From: Ectocarpus siliculosus
Taxonomy: Eukaryota > Sar > Phaeophyceae > Ectocarpales > Ectocarpaceae
Reading direction: 5' to 3'
Length of the DNA: 64,000 bases
NCBI GenBank assembly: GCA_000310025.1
Contig: FN649738.1
Location: 1,908,981 to 1,972,980 of the forward strand
The stretch's first letter is position 1; the number at the start of each line of letters is the position of its first letter. The notes under the pieces are model-generated. The model searched no databases, had not been told where the DNA came from, and saw nothing but the letters and a program-made list of their open reading frames with translations. Of this stretch, positions 24,254-39,200 are shown piece by piece. The translations under genes were made by a program, and so were the position numbers.

Positions 24254-27200
24254 CTAATGCCTTCGTTCGGAGCACGAGCGAAGGTGAGCAGCAGCTAAAA
24301 GTGCTGCCTGGTGTAATGTGATCTCGATCTTCCCTGCTCTGCGTTCGTGTGGCACAAACGTGTCCTCAAAGGCAGTTTGGAGCAATTCGTGGTCGCATGG
24401 AAACGCCGTAATGTTGGTGCCACATGCACAACCTGGACTGGTGCAATTGCTACATACAACAACAAATGACCCCCGTTTGTAGTGCGATTGGTTGTGGTTA
24501 TGCATATCTCAACAATAAAAACCGTGCCGATCTCTACCCAGTACCTGTCTGCACTAGTCTTAACACTTCGTTGGATGCGGTTTTTAGCTTTCCTCTAAGC
24601 CTCGGAGAATCAAAGATCGAATGGTGGGCCAAAAACCGGGTGTGAGATTGTTTCCGGTTTCAAGAGCAGGTCGCGACGTCCCAAAACTTAGCCTTTCTTT
24701 GCTCACGGGTAAACGAAGAAATGCTCGAACAACTCTCGCAATATTCATCCTACATACAAACTTCAGAGAGGATACAGTGTAGACCATTTACGTTGTACAA
24801 CACAGGGAGTCAACACTACAGGTTTGCTTGATGCCCATGATACAGAATCATCCTTCCACCTTCCGCGGGCGAAGCATGCTTGTCTAGAATACGCAAGGGA
24901 TCTACATGAGGCCACGCCCAACATAAACTTGTATCCCAAGCTGCTACCACACGCAACAGAAGCGATATGATAGACTAACGGCCGGAGTCCACGTCATGGG
25001 TACAGCTCTACAGGCGGTAGACGTTGCTCATGCGACGTATGGTTCCCAGTTGAGACTGCCTGGTGCCACCTGTTCAAAGAGCTCGAAAATATATCGTCGC
25101 ATGGGCAGTGAAAAGCTGTGTGCGACCAAAATTACGGCACCCGTCAAACCGCAAGGTGGGGGAGGAGGGGGGGGAGGGGGGGGGAAGGGGGGTGGGGGGT
25201 TCACGTCAAAACCTGGTCGGATTTCCGGTAAAGAATCGCGCTAATAGCTCTGAACGCTACAAGGTACTGTACCGTTCCAGCGCTGGTACAATTCTTCCAG
25301 ACTAACCACACGGCTGCACCGATAAACAGGGCAAGACTCCTGTAGAGTACCGACGGAGGGAGGCACAAACCTGTAGTCGGCGAGGAGCTGGTGCACCAGA
25401 AGGAACACCGGGAGACTGTTCGTGAAGGATTCTTTGAAAGCCTTGTCCTTGCGCATTCGGCTGAGTTTTCTCATCGCTTCCTTCCGCGATATGTGGCTGC
25501 TCAATTTTACAACTTGATCCAGGATGTCCGCGTCTCTTGTCTGTGCAGAACAGAGCGACAGCGAACCATACTCACGATGAGGAAATGCGGCGAGCGTCTT
25601 TGTGGCAAAGCTCGAGGACCGTTAAATAACCATCGAAGATGGCTGGACTGCTAACACAAAGGGGTTGATGTTTCCACTGCCTGGCCCGGTCGGTCTCAAG
25701 CATCGCATGTTGGCACTTCCATGCACTTTCGCATCATCATCATCACAATCATGTGTCGCTTGCGTCCACCCATCATTGCCAAGCTGGGAAGAAAATCTGA
25801 TTCTATTGCCGTTCGCTTGGCGCAGACTCTGTGACTCATGCATACTTACCCGCCCCAGGTCCTTTCGCAAATTGTCGATGATAGGATCGCCTGGTTGCTG
25901 GTCCAGGCCTCGCGTTAGCGACCCTTCAAACTCCCATGGTACGGGCTGCCGCGGGAGTACAAATAAGTGGACAAACACGATACTTGGGGAACCGGCTAGA
26001 TATGCATCCACGGCCGTGCACGCACAAAATTTGATGCAATCAGTCTACGCTGCCCAGCTGAAGCATACAAACTACCAAAATCGAAGAGGTGCATGGATGG
26101 CACACAGCAACAGAGGAACAGGAGGCTGGAATTTTTTCATGGCGATTGAGGACACAGGCTACCGTCAGAGACAGAGGCCTGTGCCGTAGCAGTATTCTCC
26201 CACTGCCAAGAGTGGCTAACTTCCTCTCGTGAGATGTAACTAGGAGAGAGGTATAGAAACAGTGACGAGCAAGGGACAGAGGGAGGAAAGTCGGCTCTCC
26301 GCCTCTACTCTAGGCAAGCGGCCAGAGAACATCGAAGAGAGATCCCAACGACGTGCTTCTTGTTACTCTCCCGATGGCAAGTTACCCCGATGGATCGTAT
26401 CTTCCAATGCTTTGTATCGTTGCACAAATGGTTGGTTATACTTCCGACAGGTGTCCTCCGCATCACCCCCTCTCTATGCGCCACAAGCCCATCTGTGCCA
26501 AAGATGTGCTTTTGGCGTCTAGAGACATGAGTGGCTAATGGAGACGCATGTATCGGTTGGTTATACTTCCGACAGGACACGATACCTGGAATAAAACCGT
26601 TGGGTCCTGCGGTAAGAACGCGCTCGTGCTGGGATCCCTCGCGCTTTCCCACCCCGCCGCCCTGATCGCCGCCCGTCCCCGTGCTGTGCGTGCCACCAAA
26701 CTTACCACGCAAAACAACGTCCTGTAATTTTAACGGAAAGGCTGCAACATTAGTACCATCTCACAATATTGACAACTACACCGAACATCTTCGCGACGAC
26801 AACAACAACAACCTGAGAAGTAAGTCCACAAATCTGGATTCGTCATAGAATGGGTACGTTTAGGAGCTGTTGGAAGCATCGTCAAGTGCTGCTGTTAAGT
26901 GGAAGAGCTTGGTCACTGCGAGCATCGCTATCGGGGGGTCTTCGGAAGCAGTCGTCGAAAGCAGTCCAAACGCTATCAGTATTCCAACTTCGTTTCCGTT
27001 CTCATGTGCACCACATACAAGCTCCTAGCAGGAACGCCTTCCGCGACTGCTGTGGCAGTCTTTGCCACCATGGCTCTAGGTAGGCGAAGTCTTACCCCCA
27101 CACAGACAAGTGCGATTCCGACGTGCACATTTTGAGCAGCATGCCAACCACATCGCCCCGAAGTTCCTCAAGGAGAGCTAGACCGAGAGGCCAGCTACTG

Positions 27201-30200
27201 ACGTGCGCCTGGATTGACGAAAGGGAACAAACCAGCACAGCGCATGTGTTGAAAATCACTTTTGTTTGTTAACAAGTACTGGAACATCTGAGGGCTACAC
27301 TATAACAGGACAGTGCAGCGAGTATAACCACAAAGTGCAACAGCAACATACATGGAGCGACCTTAACTAATGGTACGACGTTTTGGGATTTGGGGGAGCA
27401 GGCACGCCTACCCTATGTGTGAAATACTCTGTTCAACAATAAGGTTTTGTTCGAGTAGCGAGCTATTATAGCTCGGCGAAGACCATTTTCGAAATCATGG
27501 CTCCAACAAGACCTAGCGCAAGTGTAATATTCCAGATGCACTCCCATATCATCGGGATCTGAGGTACGCCCGATGGGGTTCGTTGCACAGGTGAACATAT
27601 GCAACGGCGTTCGAGCAGCACACTAAATATATGGATGGGGGTTCACAGAGCGAGGCACCAAAGAAGGGATTGGCAAAGTATGCGCTAAAGCACCACAGGA
27701 AAAAGACTAAACACCAAACTTCCACGTTACCCACACACGAATCTTCGGTCGCTCACCACTGCCCACAGTGCTCCCTTGCGGTCATCTGCCGCAGCGCCAG
27801 AGTTCCTCGCAATGTGGAGCAGATTGTTGAGATCGCCATGTTTCTGCAAAAGCTCGCAGCCTCTCTCTGTTTTCGCCAACTCGCCGTACAGGTGGGGTGG
27901 AAGCAAGATGCCCGCCGGCCTGCATTCAACATTGTTCAGGCAAAAACGATCAGCGGGGACTGCAACGCAAGCAAACCCATTAAGTACACAACGGGGTGCC
28001 CTTCGATGACTCACGGCAAAGAACTCTTGCGAAGTGACCACAGAAGGAAGAAAAGTTACCCACCCACAATACCACCTTCGCGATCACGAATAGTGTTCAC
28101 CCTAAGGAAGGGTAATTCAATCTATCGTTAGGGTCTTGTCGGAATTCACTCGACTCTTTGCACCATCTCAAACGCAATGTGCAACATAAAAAACAACACA
28201 ACATTCACGACAACTCTCATTGGTGTTGGCCAAAGGAGACAGAGCTCTCGTCCTTATCGACCAGAGATCATGCCCGGGAACATACTGTTTGCTCGGTATC
28301 CTCTAATTGGCACTGCACTGCCTTGCACAAACATGTCGGAAATGCGGTCCACTTACCCCATGTCCTTCAACGAAATCGTCATCTCGACCGCCTTGAGGTA
28401 CGTGACGCTCGAATTCTCAACAACCTGGACATTTGTGGCAAGTCAGCAAAACGGGTAGCTTTGAACGGTACACTTCATCACCCGCACGGAGGACCTCTTT
28501 ACACTTTCCGGACACAATGGAGCATTCACGCTTGGCAGGGTAGCGAATATCCACTCGCCTGCGTAGAAATTGTATCCTCTGACTGGGGTTGATTGGTGAA
28601 CACCCAACGCGCCGTCTCATTCGGCACGCGCACAACGCGCTCACGCCCACACGTTGCGGATCGTGCGCTTTCTTGTAGGGTTTCCCCGTCTTCGGCCTCG
28701 GCATCGCTCTTGCCGACCGGATCAGCCCTTGCTGCCGGCAAAAAAGCCTCTTGTTCGTCCCCGTCAAGGGCCTCGTCGTGCAAGGAGTTCGATAGCGGTG
28801 ACACAGTATGCATGCCTAGCCCAGACCGGCTGTCATCCTTGCCGTTGTCGGACCCAGGGTTGACAACAAGTGGGGATGGGGGCACCCTCTGGAAGCACAG
28901 AGCACGCGGGGACGTAGGAACACGCGGGGACGTAGGAACAAAGAGACAATGTAGCATCCGATGGAAGGTAGAGCCATGGGTACCACAACAACGCATAGCA
29001 AGAAGGCTGCGTCAGACAGAGACTGATTTGCGTGGTCAAACCTGATGAGGCCGACATGTCGACCAGAACAACTGGTGTTCCATGTCTGACGGATCTTCGG
29101 GCAGTTCACGCCCAGGTCCGAAGTCCTGCATTCCTTGCACGCCGCGATACATTGTGTTGGTTCCAAACGAGCTGTGATGATCGGCTCGGCCGTGCTGCGG
29201 TGACCACTGCGACCGCGGAGGTCGGCTCGAGCGGCTCCGTCCGAACGGTGCCGTCTGATGCATGCGGGATAGAGGGGAATCCAAACGTGTGATGGTGCAC
29301 AACGAGCACAGGGAAGCAAGGTCTGCCGCTGTGGGCTGCACATGACCACTATTCAGACCTCCGTCCTGAACTTCGATACTCCGTCGTCACGACTTGACTC
29401 AAACAAGGTAAACATGAACCGTTGAAAACAAAAGGCGAGCGACTTCCACTTGTGACACAGCAAAAGCAAGCAACGTTCAGACTCAATGCATGCGAAGCAG
29501 CACCGAAGTCCAAGAATAAGGACATGGTCCATGGGTGACATTCGAACATCAAACAACACCTACCCAAACACCAATACAATTGTATAAAAAATTGAAACAA
29601 AAATTTCAACAAGCGTACAACATATTGCAAACTGAATACAGCGTCAGACCGGATATCTATATTGTCATTGCCAGTTCCTTCTACAAATTCGACATCCAAA
29701 CGGACGAGACACGACCTCCAACGACGCACGTGCTTATCCATCAGCGAGGAGGTTGGACTCCATTGTACGTTCCCCCTGCGGTCCACAGCACAAGCGCCCA
29801 CACATAGCCGTGCATGAATGGTGAGGTGCGCCTCCAATGGATGACACGTTGGTTTACCGGCCGAATCCACCAAAATGCCACGGACCACCTGTGCAGGAAT
29901 CAAAGAGTGTTTTCATGAGCTAGATCACAACACTTGAGAACTCTTGCTTGTCGACTTTCTGTTGGCGCTCGTTCACTCCTGTCTTTTTTTGCCGTTTCCA
30001 TATCGTGAAGATGAACATTGGGTCCAACGAGTTTTGCTCACATCTGGGCGGCAACATCCGCGTGTGTGTGCCAACGACGATATTTTCAACGCTTGCCATA
30101 CCTACTTTGGTCCCAGCCCACGCTTACCATTTTAGTCGCGCCTGGAGCGCCCCTGGCGGTTGCTCCCACGCTTGGAGAGTCTTCCTTTGGTAGGGTGTCA

Positions 30201-33200
30201 ACAAACGTGTCCAACCTCAGCTGCAAGCCTGACGTGGCCGTCGAATCTGTTGACAGCATGACCTCAATATTCCATGGAAGGCTCATGAGCAGCTCTACTT
30301 CAACACCGCCATCTTGCGACCTGAAACAACAACAAAAAGTTGATGATGCTGACCGCCTTGGACAACAATCAACGAGCTCTCACCCTGTGTCAGCTTGTAA
30401 GCAAGAGAATGCTGTGTCCTGTAGGTGGTAAATTAGAAACGGAAACCCGTCAAACAAAGCTGCATGCCGGTAAACGCAAGGAGGGCTTGTGCCTTCGTGC
30501 CAGATCAACAATCATAATTCGCAAGTGTCGAGCAATGGACGCTTACATGTTGCTCATCCTGATTGGGATCGCCACGCCAGAGTCGCTGATGTCGTGTTCA
30601 TGCTTTGACATCGGCTCCATGCTCAGGTGTTCCTCCACATGCTCCACGTCGTTGACATGCGTCTATTGAAAATAACAGGTGTTAGCCTCGCTGCACGGAT
30701 CGCTTCGTGGTGTTTGCTACAGACAAGCCCAGCCGATCTACACACAAAAGTGTGTGGCAGGGCGGGTTCTCCACACAACACCGGTGGATAATGTTCTCAC
30801 CTTCCACTTCATGTCGACGCTGTCGGCGTACGTCGTTGTACGGCCGCTGTCTTTCCACTCCCGTACCATTTGTTCCACCCATCCGTGTTCCTCGAGATAC
30901 ACGATACCCTCAGGTATTGACAAGAAACGCATGAGCAGATCGTTTGCTCCTGGTTTGTGGATCAAGTCCGGCTTGGCCAATACCTGTCTCGCAAAAAAAC
31001 AGATTGGTGTCCGCGGACAATGTTGAGGGCACGAAGCGATTTGGTGGAACCACTGCTATGACATGATGGAGAAACAACGTCAAATCAAATTGATTCCCTG
31101 TACCCAAGAAGTCTAGCGTACCACAACTTGCGGTGAAGGAAAGGAAAGCATCAACTCACAAGAGTTCGCAGGCAGCGCTCGTCTTGCGTGGCCTCCTCCA
31201 GCACGGAAAGAGCAGCCCGAGCAACGGCTGGGTCGTCGCCATGTACCTGAGCCACCAGCATCTCAATGCACCACTCTTCCGAACGAGCGTAGTCCGAGGG
31301 CGTGGTGCTTCCGCCGTGAGCTGTCAGTACAGGATCTCTCAGCCGACGGTTCGCCGTGCTGGAATTTCTCAACGCGATTCGCATTCTGTTGATTGAAAAC
31401 AGCCGAAGGTGGCTGAAATGCACACGACCGAAGACAGAAGGGTGGGGACGCACCTTTCGATCGTCGTCTGCTCTGAGAGTTGAACAAAAACACGGAACTC
31501 GAAACAAATGTACTTCTGGCGAGCAGAAAATACTCCCCGCAAAGCTGCCACTACTGCTGTACCTGGAGCCTGTCGTCATCCATGATTCTAGCTGATCCCG
31601 AGGAAAGCATTTTTCGGAGGCGAGGTCGATCTTCGCCAAGATAAGGCGGCTCATGTAGTCCAGCTCCGGCTGTTGATAATACGTACAGGGAAAATACGGA
31701 GGTTCATAAGCTCGTACAACACGAGTCGCTCCTTCCGTACAACTACAATATGAGATCCTCAGAGCAGGTAGTCGACTTTCTATACGCAGATAGAAATCCG
31801 CCGGTCCTTGGATGTAGACGGCGAGGCACATTCGGTGCGCCGCTGATCTAGAGATGCGTATTTGGCGGGGGGAAGGAAGATAGCTGACCTGGCTGCCCAT
31901 CCTAGCGAGATGATCCCAGAGACCCGTATCTGAAAGGAGTTGTCGCCCAGCTTCAGTTCCGGCGGCGACGCTGAACAATAGCGTGATGTAGCCTCCACTT
32001 AGATTCCGCTGGCATGAGTCCATATCGAAAACCTTCACGTCGTGACCGCAGTGACAAGATGTGGTCGGGGGGGAGGGCATCATCAAAGCTGGAAAGGGCG
32101 GAAAGACAACGAGAACTAAAGGTGCAAGGTCATCGCGATATTACACAAGAGCCACGGCGTTTGTCACGTCAAGATACTACCCATCGGAGACAACGGGGAC
32201 CACAACCATAGCCACCGCCCACACTCATCTCCCAATCACAACGACATAGTTGTGTTTCTGCCACCAGCACCAGCAAGAAGTGAGGACTGTATACATACTT
32301 CACCTTCGACGCGGCTGCAAACCTGCCCGATCCACTCCCGCTACATCTTCTTGTGACCAACGCCTGAAGCTCCTTGACCGTTTCCTGACAGCCACGGGGG
32401 AACGTTGCTCAGGGGATGGTATCCGCGCGCTTGGTTTACTGCAAACCGCGTTAAAAATTTAGCGGGATGAAACCAGCCAGGTAGCAACGCGTGCTACATT
32501 CCGACCACACTACAACAGGGTTCTGCCTTCAGCCGGGGTGAACTGGACAAGATATATGCACAGATATGTTGCGAGTCACATTAGATCACCTGCAGAACAC
32601 CTCCTCTAGCGTCTGTCTGTAGGAAGTGGAGCCCCTCTTGCTGCTGAAGCAAAAGAGAGTACAGCCGTCCAGCACAGGCGATATGGCGAATGTGGTCTGG
32701 ATCCCACCGCATATTGTGAAGTCCCCCACCTCCTCCCCTACAGTACGACAACAACAAACACACGTATCACGAAGCCGAGCCGAAGGTGGGGTCGAGACCA
32801 GCTATTCTGCGGACGGGAAAATGCTAATCCGGCCTGACTGCGTCGACGAAGCACAAAGGCACATAAGGTACGCCGGCACTCAACAATCGGAATAGCTGCA
32901 AAAACAAAACAAAACCCTGTGTCGGTTAGCTTTCAGCTCGCACATTGCCGTGTCCAAGTCAGCAGTAGACGCGCATTCACGGAGTCGAAGTAAACGAAAG
33001 ACAACAAGAACTACACGTGCAAGCCAAATTACCGTTCGGTTGAAGTGCCGCTTGCGCCTACAAAGCGGTAGAATCCCGACACGCGCTTGATCCATTTCGT
33101 GCGTAACGCGTCAACCAACCGAGGTGAGTGGGGGAGAATATCCTGCACGATGTCATCCACAACATCCCAGTCCCACTTCGTCCAGTCCTTCGTAGCCAAA

Positions 33201-36200
33201 ACCTGAAAATAGTAGATGGGATCACCAAGAGAGGGCATGGTGCAGAGAAGCAGGCGTGGGCACGTAAGCAGCAAAAGTTTGTCCACCGAAAGGGAAAATG
33301 CCATTCGCAATGCGACGGGTGCGTCTACGACAGCACGTAACGAAAACAATAGGTAGCACGCACTCGTGCGATACAAATGGGCACCGTTATATCCCACCTG
33401 GCTAGCGGTCGAAAGGGTATTGCGGTACCTTGCTTTTGTTCATCTGGGCTTCCATGACACTCTTCTCGACGCTTGACTCGATGCTGACTCGGAGCTCTTT
33501 CCGCATCTGTTCCAAGGTCCCTGTGGGCTCCCAGCCTTGGCTCTGATGCGTATCCATACCGCTGTCGATCGCTGATTCTGCCTCGTAAACCTGAAAATTC
33601 ACACCACACATAACTTGGCTCATGTATGCATAGATGTGAACAAAATGTAGAGAAGCAAGCGATAGCTGCGTGCACGGTTTTGGAACACCGTGTGTGCGCC
33701 GCAAATATACGATTGGCTAAGACGTAGCGTACCTTCTCCATAAGGCCCCCAATGGTGACCATCGGCTGCTCCGTTTGGCCCTGCTGCCCAAAATATGCGG
33801 ATACAGGGCCAACAGCTCCGGCGCCTAGGGCTCCATGCAACAACCGAACCAAGTCACTCGCCCTGTTTCACAACGCGGTGATTGCTTCAAGGTAATCGAC
33901 AAAACATGTGCACCTAGAACAAATTGTGGGTGGCACAAATCTATAGTTCTTTAGCCATCTGGCGTGCGAAAATACAAGCCTTCGGACACGCCTCGCCGTG
34001 GGCGGGCACAATTTCAAATGAGCCTTGCAATCGGCCTCGCACATAACCCTTGACGCCGGAGCGGAAACAACTAAGAGCGGACTCATCCATGACCGATTGC
34101 AGGAACAAATCGGCGTAAAAACTAGTGCCGTCCACGGTGTCATCGGTGGCACCATAGCTCGAAAAACAAAGGCAACATCGCGAAGAGCGAAACTTACAGA
34201 AATATAGCATCCATACCAAACGAGATTGCAATTCACGAACTGGCAGGGCAGTGGCTGATGTATGCATGACGTTCTGCCATACACCGGAAATGTACGCAAC
34301 AGGTCTCACCTTGACGCCCGACTACGTGTTAAGTGACAAGATCGCACTCCGCCTTCCGCAATTCCCATGCACCCTGTTAGAGACTCTGCCGCGATCTCAA
34401 CCAGGCCTGGCATCGAAAGAAGTCGCGTGCATTGATTCTGCGATAGAAGCATGGCACACAAGTGTAGCACATCCACCAGTCTGCCGACGACAATTGATCG
34501 CATGGCAGAGGCAGAAAAGGGGCGGCGTTATGAGATATGAGAAAATGTCTCACATCTAGCAAAGATAGTACGATGACGCCCTGATTTCGTGATTTGTCGC
34601 TCGGCAGGATATTCCGTCCCGATTCCATGAAAAGTACCCACTATTTATTATATAATCGTTGATGAACGGCAGCGCGCTGAGCCTACAACAATACGCTGCC
34701 TTCCGTCCGTGAACAACTCATCGCAAACAACACCAAGTGCAAAATGACAACAGAAAACGTGCTGCTGTAGACGCTTACAGTGTTGCAGCCTTGGTTCGCA
34801 GCTTCTCCGATCCAGCCGAAATACTCAGCGTAGTGAGGCTAGGAATAAGGCCGCAGTGAACGAACGCTGCGCACAACAAGGTCGCATAGCTCAGCAACAG
34901 GTTGTGTGGCTCCGAGCCTCTCCTTGTTCGCAACCCAGATCCCGCGCTCTTGTGTGGTAGTGTTGCCGACCTCCCTGCCAAAGACGTGAATGAAAGACAA
35001 GTGGCACCATCGCCCGTGTACACGGTTCACAGCCAGAACGGTGATATACGACTTGATAGAGGCTGTTAAGGGCCGACCTCATTGCCTGGGCGACGCTTTT
35101 GTTTCGAAGACCGGTTCACCAAAACGCCCGCACGAGACACCTCACCTTGTCTTACCTGGCGGGCCTGACTATAAATAGGCGTACGAAAGGAGTCTTCTGC
35201 TGTCTGGCAACGCTACAATGAGTGACCAATTCCAAGGTTGGCGGAGCTTCCGTGCCCCGCAACAGCACCTCCCAAAATAACGAACAGAGGAACAGTGAGG
35301 AATCGTTTGACCACCACCGCTAATTTACCTGCAAGAGCAGCAGGAGAGTAGCAGCAGCAGAGTGCTGCTGAGAGAGGAGAGGGAGGTCCCTACATGTTGA
35401 TATTTTGTCGATGACGTGTTGATTGTGGTGTGCGCGTCGAAAAAAACAACTTTCTGTACTACGGTTGCGTTTTGGCCCATTTTCTTGGTTCGGGCACGTG
35501 TTCATGCACTACGTGCAAGAACACAAAAATAACGTGAGGGGTGTCACAGAACTGACAAAACAACAGAAGAGTCACCCTGAAGTTCTCTGCCTATTGTCTG
35601 GTTGCCTGTTATGCGCTCTGCCGGTGCTGCTGGCTGCTCTCGGAAGAGCACGTGTGCGAAAAGATGCTCGTGCGGTACATGACACATCGGAAAAAGCGTA
35701 CAGATGCCACGCCGAAAACCAACAGCAGTAGGCTACGCCATGTACGTCTTACCCATCAACTACCAAGAGGCTGCGTCTTTTCCTATATGTGTGGTCTTGC
35801 CGAGCGTGCTGTGAGTGAGCGTCTGAGAGCGGAGTATAATCGAGACTTGCGAAACCCAGGAACACAGTAAGGCTAACCGCAAAGAACGAATGAAAGGCAA
35901 CACAACAAAGGGTCGACCACCAACGCACACAGTTGAGTATCCACCGGCGCGAGTTTCGAGCGAGAGCTACACTGTCTTCATAAGGGTGCCTTCTGAATTC
36001 TGCAGTCCTCAGCGTTTGTTGCTCTTGGGTTTGTGCAAAACGTACATTCAAATCTTGATGGCACATGCACTCTCTTTGTCGACTATTCCGTCAATTATAC
36101 CTGAGAATGGGGCGGACAGCTTGCTTTCTCGCCCCGGCTCGGCTGATGAAGTTGTCCTGTCCATGCCCACGAGAGGATCGAAGATGTCCACGATGGTCTC

Positions 36201-39200
36201 CAAAATACTCTGAGTAAGACGAGAAAGAAACGGGAGATGCCAGAGGGTTGCAGGTTGTCACGAGAGTCACGGGAGAGCCACCTCTGCGACAACACTATAC
36301 ACAGCACCTGTTTACAACGTGTGCTGCACCACATTGCAACACGGACCAGACCTAAGAAAAATGTCGGGCGCCTTTTTTGGATTTCCCGATTTCCAGTTTA
36401 TCGTATTTTCTTACGTCAACGCGCCAGCACCAAACGAGGTATCACGTCTTACTTTCGTGTTGCGATGTCATCGCAAAAGCACCCCCTCGATCAAGCGCCT
36501 CACATCTTGTAACCCTGCGTCGTCGCTGAATGACGCCGATGGGTCCCGCAAAAGCCGCATCAGCGTCACGAGCCCGCGGGAATCCGACGCCAAGAGGTGC
36601 ACGCCTGCCCAAGTGCGCATTGCTATGACCAAGGCCTTACGTGTAGCCTGAAAACGGGTAGAGGTAAACGGTTATCGTGTTTTACCGTTGCGTCCCAATA
36701 GTCTGGAATGGCTAATGAGCTACTGTATGCGGATGACTCGACGGATAAACAGATGGGCTCTCAACCATCCACAAAGACCCAAAGCTCACCTGCCACCTAT
36801 GAGCTCTCTCGGGTCCGGGAGGGGCGTCAAGATCCGTGAACCCGGTCAGCAGCTGGTGAATTTCTAGGTGAGGCCGCACGTATCGCCTCGTGGCAGGGTC
36901 CTCGATGATAGACGTCAGAGTCGTCACCAGCGGCTCCGTCAGGTCCTGCATACAGCATCGCACACAACTAACATCAGTAGTTCACGAACCCGGGGGGTAT
37001 GGCGAAACGCTAGCCGGTCAGCGCTCTCTGGTGCGGCTGTTCCCGATCCCACGCAGCGATTAAAACAACACGGTGTACGCTCGAACCTACCACATCACAT
37101 AGTAAAACACACTTGGGCCTTGTGCATACCCCACCTGGTTTGCTGGATCGATGGCAGCTGCCAACAGCACGCGGAAGCCATTGGCATGCGCAACCACGCG
37201 AGGATCAGCGACAGCCAACTCCTGCAAGGTTTCCAGGCACACCTGTAGACCCGACAGATCAAGAACATCTATCAGAGGGCTCGGCTGGCACGGTCACACT
37301 ACACAGCAACGCCGGACTGTACGCAAAAAACTTGGCGGATGCTCTCAGCCATACACACAGAGGCAGCAAACGCCGTTGACGCCTGACTTGCCCTTCGGAA
37401 GTTGTCCTCTTTGTGACCGGAGACCGCCACAACTGTGCGCACGACTTCACGAGGTAGCCGCGAAGAGTCGACCGCCATTATCTGCTTCACCAGCTTGAGC
37501 GCCTGTTTGGACGTATTCGACAAGTTAGAACAGCAGTGCTGCGACAATATTTTCTTTCGCCAACTACATGAGGAGTATAGGCTATGTTTGCGCAAATCAA
37601 CGAATGGTCAACAGAAAGACGACACGCCGGAAGTAGCACAGCCGGAGTCCCACTATGCACTACCATCCCATGCACTTTCTGCTAGCATGAGCTTGACCAA
37701 GTCAGCGCTACGGGTTAGACGTTGTGGAGATACTTTTTTCTTTCACTGATCGGCATGCGTCCATTCTCCCCTCCATCCCGTTGGATTGAATGACTGCATC
37801 TGTCCCAGCCGGTGGTCCCACTCATGCAGCAGGAGGATAAAGTGGTGTTCTCCGCTCCAGGTCTGGTATTGGGTGTGTCGACTGCTAACACCGTCTACTA
37901 CAAGTATGCCGTAAAGAAAGGGTCATAGGGTCGAGGTTTTCTGCAGTTGTGCCATGCTCGAATTAGGGTTAGATACTGATGAAAGATTTTGTCCTAATAG
38001 TACCACGTGTTTTCCGCAACAGCATGAACAAACATGGGCGGCGTTAACAGGTCACCTACCTGCATCCGTTCCCACAGCTCGTACTGATGAAAGGTTTTGT
38101 CCTATTAGTACCCCGTTTTTTCCGCAACAGCATGAACAAACATGGGCGGCGTTAACAGGTCACCTACCTGCATCCGTTCCCACAGCTCGTACTGCTCCCG
38201 CGCTAAGGCGAGGGCGATGAAGAGGCCGAAGCGCTGTCTTCGGAGGAGCTCGGCATCCTCACTCGTGCGAACCTAGGCGTTTTTCAATGATCCGATTGTC
38301 AGGTGCTGCCATCTACTGTAACTGTGTGTGTGACCGCACCCATCGGGGAGTTCGAACCTATCGGCAACCTGTCTACACCAGGCACACAACACATACCACG
38401 CAAACCTACAACCTAGTTTGATCCCAGCACTAGCCGGCAACGAGCGCTCAAGCGAAACAAAAAGCCCGGCAACAGCACGGACATGGCAACAACCAATGGG
38501 GCGGCAAGGGGGCAGCAGACGGACGAGACGGCGAAGGAAGAAAGCAAACGAGAAGAGGCGTGGTATGGTACTACAGCTAGTACTAGCAGAGGATAAAAAA
38601 AAACGACAGCAGAAAACCAGCCAACAGAAGCTGGAATACAAACTGCCATATTCTCGTCAGGGAACCACATCGGTTTTCGTCTGGCACACGCCATAACCAC
38701 ACTCGCTCCTCGAATTCTGCCGACTCTGCATTAAGGTGCATGGCGCTTGTGTGTGTGCCTTGGGCCGGGTCCTGCACAAGTAGAACTACTGTATTCTACC
38801 GTTGGAGCCGCGGTACTAATCTGTGTCGCACTCATAGGAGTAATGGCACCGGATGCCTGTATACAGCAGTGCCGTATGCATAGCACCTCTATGGCCGTCG
38901 GGGGTAGGTATCAGGATCTTCAACTACAGTGTACTAACAGCATTCCTATGGGAGTGCCTTGCAAGAGCAGTGAAACTACGGGAGTGTTGAATCCACCGGA
39001 GTACAATCGCACCGGGTGCGATTATCTTTTCAACATAAAAATTACAGCAGTTATGTAAGCTGAGGGACCCGGTGTGATACCTATACGCGTATCACGCATG
39101 ATAACGGGGAGGCCATCACCTTGTTGCCGTTACGTTTCAGCCTTGGAACATTTCGAATGGTATGTATGTTTGTAGCACGAGTTGACCCACCAGGTATCGC

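Noticed and set aside
27019-27075. Possible 57-nt RICTOR exon following 27208-27096
   Set aside because: It would need a 20-nt intron (27095-27076). Skipping it joins exons in phase and restores the conserved LSVWG|TLFCVVSLVARTARG sequence.
28903-28940. CRISPR-like short repeats
   Set aside because: A two-copy 18 bp tandem duplication only; eukaryotic context and no spacers.
28526-28996. Separate 156-codon minus-strand gene
   Set aside because: Most of it fits as an internal RICTOR exon (28888-28604) with a good CTTCCAG acceptor and matching phases.
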